64,000 nt of DNA from Siphlonurus alternatus (lineage: Eukaryota > Arthropoda > Insecta > Ephemeroptera > Siphlonuridae), in contig OX463779.1 in assembly GCA_949825025.1 (NCBI GenBank), positions 26,998,539-27,062,538 of the forward strand, in the 5' to 3' direction. Of this stretch, positions 1-64,000 are shown piece by piece (within the stretch, counting starts at the first letter, position 1; each line of letters opens with the position of its first letter). The translations under genes and the position numbers were made by a program. The notes below the pieces were generated by a model. That model was not told where the DNA came from. It saw only the letters and a list, made by a program, of their open reading frames with translations, and did not search any database.

Positions 1-399
1 CGATCAGGCCGAATACTTAGACTTCCAGAAATAATTGAATCGAGAATAATTGCTTTGAGAGTTCAATGTTAGAGAAAAGTCTTTTTAAAAAAAAAGCACC
101 ATAAAACCACGAATCCAGTGGGTGACGAGGTTTTTTCCCTAAGACGCAACGGTCAAGGCACAATATATAAAATTATGAAAATTCATATTAAATATTATGC
201 TTAAAATTGAGTGCATAAATTCACCTCTTTTCCTCCCGTTGCTAAGTTAAAAACCTCTACAGTTTTTTTCTGACCATTCTATTGTCCTGAAATAATCTGT
301 ATAAACGGTAAAACATTGAATCTGAAAATTTCCAACCATTATAGTAGGATATAATTATAAATATACAGAATAGAGGGAGCCTTTAGAGCAAAACGTTAC
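1..399. other. Rhophilin intron 9, left part only
   Basis: AT-rich intronic sequence downstream of the last visible rhophilin exon. It contains the donor at 399-398 and no further exon. I see no repeats or other features in it. Confidence 0.7.
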
Positions 400-58808
<58,409 letters not shown>

Positions 58809-59227
58809 TTTTTTAATTCTAAAAATCAATTTGGAAAAAACATAACATACACTCTTTTTTTTAACTAATTAATTGAAGAGTTTTAAGAGTCACATGTACT
58901 CGTAACTTATATAGGGCAACGTTTAAAACACATGCGACAAACGGTGTCCACTGTTGTGTCTCTCGTATTTTCCCCCCGCCGACACGAGCTGTGCCTGAGG
59001 CGATAAAAAATGGTGTTCAACCAATGACAATGCCCAATCATATCCTTCATTAGTTTACGCGCCTTTTTTACCTGGCGGTGACATTGTGAACTTTTTATAC
59101 GAAAAACTGTTTTGAGAACTGTTAACGCCATCTATGTACATAAACTAAAACGTCATGATCCGAAAAAGTACAAAAATCAGCTGGCATCTTTGACACATGT
59201 GGAAAATTCAATTTTATTACAGAAAAA
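58809..59227. promoter_or_regulatory. Shared divergent promoter region, rhophilin / RRP41
   Basis: Only about 420 bp separate the start codons of two head-to-head genes. The interval includes two CCAAT boxes in the same orientation (59021-59025 and 59034-59038), GCGCC and CTGGCGG motifs around 59060-59080, and a GC-rich patch at 58930-59000. No TATA box lies at a useful distance. This fits a TATA-less bidirectional housekeeping promoter. Any rhophilin 5' UTR exon would also lie here. Confidence 0.55.
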
Positions 59228-60152
59228 ATGTCAGGCTTACAATTGCTGTCTGATTTCGGCCTTCGTGTAGATGGTAGGAGGCCTAATGAATTAAGGCAAA
59301 TTCGATGCAAGCTTGGAGTATTCAGCCAACCAGATGGAAGTGCATATTTAGAACAAGGCAACACCAAAGTTCTTGCTGCAGTTTATGGTCCACATGAGGT
59401 ATGTAAGATTTGAGTTGTATTATATAAGACTGTAGCTAATCAAAAGCTATTTCATTTATCTTTTAACTGAAACTTTATCCTCAGGTACGAGGAAACCGAT
59501 CCAAAGCTCTCTACGACAGAGCATACATCAACTGTCAGTTCAGTATGGCAACCTTCAGTACATCAGAGAGAAAACGAAGGCCAAGGGGTGATCGGAAATC
59601 ACAGGAGATGGATATGCATTTAAGACAAACTTTTGATACAGTAATCAGAACTGAACTCTACCCAAGATCGCAAATTGACATCTACGTTGAGGTAAACGTT
59701 TCATTGACAATATCCAAATTTCCATTTATCTCAAATATATGTGTTGACAGGTTCTCCAAGCAGACGGGAGCAACTATAGTGCCTGTGTGAATGCAGCCAC
59801 GCTTGCTCTGATTGATGCTGGTATTCCGCTCAAGGACTATGTGTGCGGGTGCACTGCTACGCTTGCCCCTGCACAGGGAGGGGAAGCTCCTGTGCCCATG
59901 GTGGACGTGAATCACGTAGAGGAGACTCTGGGGGGACCTGGACTGACCGTAGCCACCATGCCACGGCTGGACTCCGTGGTACAGCTGGAGCTGAGCGGTA
60001 CCCGCCTCCATCTTGCCCACGTTGACAGTGTGGCTGAGAGAGCAACGTCAGGGGCTGCGGACATAGCAGCGGTGCTCGACAAGGCCGTGAGGGACCATGT
60101 AGCCCAGGCTTTAATAGCCAGTGAAGCCTCAGGGCAAGGGGCAGACAACTGA
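59228..60152 (+). CDS. EXOSC4: Exosome complex component RRP41 (EXOSC4), complete, 3 exons
   Basis: RRP41 is one of six RNase PH-like subunits forming the ring of the RNA exosome, which degrades and trims RNA in nucleus and cytoplasm. In animals the ring is structural, and catalysis lies in added hydrolases. Exons are 59228-59398, 59485-59691 and 59751-60152, all phase 0 with GT-AG borders, giving 259 residues, close to the family length. Recognisable blocks are LLSDFGLRVDGRRPNELRQI, GSAYLEQGNTKVLAAVYGPH, RGDRKSQEM, HLRQTFDTVIRTELYPRSQI and VLQADGSNYSACVNAATLAL, then AGIPLKDYVCGC and HVEETLGGPGL. The ATG is preceded by an A-rich leader and starts exactly where family alignments begin. A polyadenylation signal AATAAA lies at 60302. 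Antisense frames over exon 3 are shadows. Confidence 0.97.
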
Positions 60153-60301
60153 ACCAGAGCAAGTGTCCGTCATTTAACATGAAATCACAATTGAACTTTA
60201 CTTTGAACCCCCCTCCATTCTTCAGTTTAGGAATCATCTGATTTAAAGATTTTTGTATTCAAGATTTTCTCTTTTTCTCTCTAAAACCAAAGTGGACATA
60301 T

Positions 60302-60307
60302 AATAAA
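60302..60307 (+). terminator. RRP41 polyadenylation signal
   Basis: AATAAA about 150 bp after the stop codon. A second AATAAA lies near 60343. Either could be used. Confidence 0.6.
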
Positions 60308-60544
60308 ATCATGTGAATGTTATGAGAAAAAAATGCGGTCTAATAAATTTATTGTATTTTTTAGTATTTTGATGTTATTTCAAGAAACCCATTCATATCA
60401 TAAATTCGTATCTTAGTCAGAAACGGGTAGTTTTTAATAGTTTTTGGTTGGTTTTATGGGACTTCCTTCACTTTTAGCTAACGTTGAATGAGCTTTGCAC
60501 TTTCAGTGCTCTGCCATGATGGCCTTCAATTACTCTCTCCATAA

Positions 60545-60809
60545 AGGTGCTTTCACATTTTCGAAAATCGCTACGGAGTTCCGTAGCAATGCCGCAAGCC
60601 TTTCACATAATATTCTCGTTCATATGCGGCAGCTGCGGCGGAAAATCACGTGAATGCCGTAGCAAAATCAAACTCGTCTTGATTTTGCTACGGCGTGCCG
60701 TAGAAAGCCGCAGCAACAGATCGCGATCTCTACGGCGTAATCAACAACATTTGCTACGGTGTAGCTACGGCCTGTTTCCGTAGCGATTTTTGAATATGTG
60801 AAAGCACCT
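60545..60809. mobile_element. PIF/Harbinger-type MITE, 265 bp, rich in CTACGG repeats
   Basis: The left end AGGTGCTTTCACATTTTCGA and inverted right end AGGTGCTTTCACATATTCAA are followed inward by AAATCGCTACGG in both arms. Each side has the trinucleotide TAA (60542-60544 and 60810-60812), the 3-bp TWA duplication typical of PIF/Harbinger. CTACGG or its complement CCGTAG occurs about ten times, often as CTACGGNNNNCCGTAG-like pairs. The element is much more CpG-rich than its surroundings. It lies in the 3' intergenic gap between convergent RRP41 and HADHB. The 78-codon frame inside it is not a gene. Confidence 0.88.
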
Positions 60810-60812
60810 TAA

Positions 60813-61333
60813 TGAAAAATTCGCCATATGATCTGAAAGTCAGAGAATGAGACTTTATGGCCTCTACAGTTTCTTTGATTTAATTAAAGGCATACCTAGC
60901 TCTGCTGTTTTATATCTGCAGTACAATTAAAGAGCATTTTGCATTAATGTTGTTTAATTAATAAAAATATATATGACTTGCATAATTGCAGTGTTCAAAC
61001 TAAACAGAGGGGGGAAAAAAAAAAATCATTTTAGAAGAAAAAGCTTGGTAAAATTATTTTATTCAAATAACCTTCTACACAATTCAAATTGTTACCTTAA
61101 ACAAGTATTATTATAATCAATAACATAATAGACTGGGACATGGAAAAATAGTAACCTTACTTGGGGCTGCAATATAATGCAGTTAAAAACTAGGTACAAC
61201 GATACAAAGCTTGATTACTGTCCTTCAAAAAGTCTTGTTCATAAGAAAAATATCTATTATATGTACAACATTTGCATTGATGAACTGCCCTGTTGCAGAG
61301 TCGAGCACCTTTTCATGGCAGAGGTTGAGGAGA
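60813..61333. other. Intergenic gap and HADHB 3' UTR
   Basis: AT-rich. TTTATT at 61058-61063 reads AATAAA on the minus strand, a plausible polyadenylation signal about 270 bp after the HADHB stop codon. No other gene lies here. Confidence 0.6.
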
Positions 61334-64000
61334 TCACACGGTGGCTCCAGGGTACCTCTCCAAGATCATGCCCACACCCTGAAAACAGAACCCTCTCAGA
61401 CCGGGAATAGACAGAACGTAGGATGGCTGGTAAAGAGAGTAAAATATAACTTTTAGCAGCAGTGTACAAATTCACTTGCACTTTAACTCACTTTAAAACT
61501 AGTTTTTCTCATCCTCTTTTTGCAAAGAAATTTAAAATAGAAATTAGCATATAATAATCACATAGAAAAGGTTAACTTGCTACTCATCAAAGGCCAAATA
61601 GGATAACTGGATTGATAATAAATAATACATGATTGAAAACACTACTAAAATTAAACTTGAAATAAGAGTCTTATAGCAACTAGGCAACTCATACAGTATA
61701 TAAAAGCTTCTAGCAAATGGGCTGGGTTTTTGGCTCTGGTCATTTTTAAGTGTTGCTTCAAAGTTAAAACCCTGATCTGATAGAATATTATAAAATTACA
61801 TAATTCTGAACAGGAGGCTAGAAATCAAACACTTTGAGGGAGTTTTGTTTTTGGGACAAAGGTTGATTTTGCTTTAAAGAAGAGATAAGAATTGTTCTTA
61901 TCAGAGCAAAATACTGCCATGTCTTGCCACTTGTGGTCTCAAATATATGCAATCTTATCATGTCTAGAAGTAATTACATAACAGAGACAAAATATCATCT
62001 CATGGGTTGTGTCTGAGAATTATACTACCAACAGACAAATCTCAAGGACGTGCAGGTCCTTGCATCTCAGTTTGCTGTAGCACATGTCGGGGCCGCCTGG
62101 CCAGTGGTCAGCTCAGGCAGCCTCCTGGACCGACTGTGCAATCACCTGAGGTAATGGGGGAGGAGGAAAGGGACTTACCTGTCCTCCGGCAGCACAGGCC
62201 GTGATCAGAGCGAATGTGCCGTCTTCACGGATCATGCGGTTACAAGCATGGCTGGCAAGACGTACACCTGTGGTACAAACAAAAGTTGAAGTATGGAATA
62301 TTCCCTTTCATTTCATTGAAACTCCACACAAACTTAAAAAAAAAATAATAATAATGATTCTAGATTAATGGATTTTATATTTAACAATAGGCAAGTCACA
62401 ATCATGGCCTTTTTTTTAGTGCTCCAAGTGCATGAACTTTCACAATCTTCTCACAATCAAATTCCAACATATTCATTTATTTTCTGTTTGTATTTTTCAA
62501 CAGAGACATGAAATAAATAATAAATTACAAATTAAACTAAATTATGTTTGCTGCCTTAATTGTTATGAAATTTAGTCATTATAATGACTGGAAGATGTCA
62601 ACACCTCTGAGAAGAGCTCACCTGTGGCAGCGAAGGGGTGTCCAATGCTGAGGGAGCCGCCCCACATGTTCCACTTGTTGATGTCCGGGGCCCCCACCTT
62701 GCTGCTGCGGCCCATGTAAGTCTTGGCGAACCAGTCAGAGTCCATGGCCTTCAGGTTGGACATGATTTGACCCTGCAATAACACAACAATGATATTTCTG
62801 ACCTGCTGGGTCTTGTTAGCCAAGACTTACTGCGAAGGCTTCGTGCACCTCCCACACATCAATGTCCTTGACAGTCAGTCCGGCTCGCTCGAGAACCTTG
62901 GGGGTGGCATAGGTCGGTCTGAAACCAACACAAACCAGCCTTGTCAATCAAATAATTAATCAAGCAAACTTTGCTCTAGGCTCAATTTAAATTTCTGTTA
63001 CTCTGCCATGCTATTCATTTCTTTTTTTTTTCTTCAATATAATATTTGGCGAAACAAGTATATAATTTTAATAGGTCTAAATAAAGTATACCTATAACAG
63101 AAAAAGTTCATAGTATCAAACAGGCAAATATTAGTACCTACTGTATTAAATTCTCAGCCCATTAATTTTTTTTAAGAGATTTTGCTAAAAAACCACAAAT
63201 GGAAATTTGAGCAGGCAAAAAATAATTACTACATATTATTATGTTGCAAAATTGTGTTTAAATTAAAAAAAAATACTTGTAATTAAAAATGTGATTTGGC
63301 AAGACAAGATGCTATCTAAAAATTTACATTCAATTTATTGACTTAATTGATTTCTTTGGACAAGACTTTGAAAAACGTGATTTTCAAGTATTAATCAACT
63401 GTGACCTAATAACCGGAGGGCAGCACTCACCCAAGCAACAGCTGGTCCTTGGGGTCCTGAGAAACATACACGAAGTCCCGCAAGTAGGCCTTAGGCTTGA
63501 GGCCCAGCTCCTTGGCCTTGGCCTCGGTGGTGATGAGGCACGCAGAGGCTCCGTCAGTCTGCAAAATCACACAGTTAGGGCTGTCCAAAGGGAAGGTAAC
63601 TACAAGGGATTACCGGGAAGGAGCGGGACTCAGCCAGAGGGAACAAATTATCCAAGGTTGGGAGTTTACCCAAGGGCTGGAAGAAGGAGCACAAGGATTT
63701 AAAAAGGATCAGGAAAAACGGGGAGCTACACTCACCAAGAAAGAAGCGTTTGCTGCAGTCACTGTGCCGTGAGGCTTGACGAAAGCAGCCTTCAGCTTGG
63801 CCAATTGTTCCGGGGTGGACACTCGAATGCCGTTATCTTGGGTCACCGTCTGGCTCACCCCAGGCACTAAACCACAAAACAGTGGTTGTTAGCATGACAA
63901 ACACAGGCAATTTTGGGACATAGTACCTTGGAATGGAATGATGTCTGTAAAGTAGCCGTTCTGCTGGGCTCGCTGGGCCAGCGTGTGGGAGCGCAGTGCA
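61334..64000 (-). CDS. HADHB: Mitochondrial trifunctional protein beta subunit (3-ketoacyl-CoA thiolase), 3' half, 7 exons
   Basis: HADHB cleaves long-chain 3-ketoacyl-CoA to acetyl-CoA and a shortened acyl-CoA in the last step of mitochondrial beta-oxidation, in complex with HADHA. Exons are 64000-63927 (open at the window edge), 63866-63736, 63558-63431, 62918-62831, 62772-62622, 62267-62179 and 61378-61334, about 234 C-terminal residues with consistent phases. Diagnostic blocks are [101 protein letters not shown] and [16 protein letters not shown] instead of the NEAF of most thiolases, and DSDWFA, separate it from acetyl-CoA acetyltransferases. The catalytic His (GHPF) and the C-terminal catalytic Cys (CAAGG) are both present. 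The N-terminal half, with the acyl-accepting Cys and the mitochondrial targeting peptide, lies beyond the right edge. Confidence 0.96.
61379..62178. other. HADHB last intron
   Basis: 800 bp separating the CAAGG exon from the 45-bp terminal exon that encodes [14 protein letters not shown] and the stop. AT-rich, with a GC-richer part at 62070-62165. The 65-codon plus-strand frame at 62007-62204 is antisense to the exon end and not a gene. Confidence 0.85.
62268..62621. other. HADHB intron
   Basis: 354 bp of AT-rich sequence between the GHPF exon and the CAAGG exon. It includes a short AAT tract near 62340-62353 and nothing else notable. Confidence 0.85.
62919..63430. other. HADHB intron
   Basis: 512 bp of AT-rich sequence between exons encoding KDQLLLG and PTYATPK. 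No repeat or regulatory element recognised. Confidence 0.85.

Noticed and set aside
58907..59131. 74-codon minus-strand frame upstream of rhophilin exon 1
   Set aside because: Covers the promoter region, with no domain or splice link to exon 1.
59682..60237. Antisense frames of 78-126 codons over RRP41 exon 3
   Set aside because: Shadows of a GC-rich coding exon, with no domains or splice sites.
63497..63772. 91-codon plus-strand frame across two HADHB exons and their intron
   Set aside because: Antisense to well-supported thiolase exons.

Overview
This is a eukaryotic nuclear window, about two-thirds A+T. It contains short exons bounded by GT-AG introns, long dinucleotide microsatellites, DNA-transposon MITEs and a LINE 3' end. 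The protein sequences and repeats point to an arthropod (insect or other pancrustacean). I cannot name the species. There is no prokaryotic gene organisation.

Three protein genes are supported. (1) A rhophilin gene on the minus strand occupies positions 58808 down to 400 and continues off the left edge. Nine exons give about 470 residues: an N-terminal leader, a Rho-binding HR1 domain and most of a Bro1 domain. The PDZ end expected of the family lies outside the window. Its first coding intron is 41.7 kb and its second 10.4 kb, so most of the window is rhophilin intron. (2) The exosome subunit RRP41/EXOSC4 (plus, 59228-60152) is complete in three exons. It lies head-to-head with rhophilin, with about 420 bp between the start codons and two CCAAT boxes in the gap. 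(3) The mitochondrial trifunctional-protein beta subunit (HADHB, a 3-ketoacyl-CoA thiolase; minus, 64000 to 61334) is the 3' half of the gene in seven exons. It lies tail-to-tail with RRP41.

The introns hold a varied set of mobile elements whose ends can be read directly. There is a hAT element with a perfect 8-bp target duplication (9114-9910). There is a 163-bp TA-flanked MITE abutting a TA microsatellite (10015-10177) and a 371-bp near-perfect hairpin between TTAA sites (13172-13542). A 1217-bp TA-flanked foldback element has about 270-300-bp arms, seven copies of a 14-bp palindrome and a private 97-codon ORF (15291-16507). A 5'-truncated LINE with a (TTTGAA)n tail lies at 36240-37173, and a 322-bp inverted-repeat element at 52602-52923. 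A 265-bp PIF/Harbinger-type MITE lies between RRP41 and HADHB (60545-60809).

The rest of the large intron is AT-rich sequence interrupted every few kb by 150-300-bp GC/CpG-rich islets. It carries more perfect TGACGTCA (7) and CACGTG (21) sites than its base composition predicts, including a 44-49-bp minisatellite whose units carry CACGTG. I read this as likely regulatory DNA, but that is inference. Two stretches with exon-like splice signals and open frames (7299-7497 and 41009-41283, both minus) do not fit rhophilin and remain unidentified.
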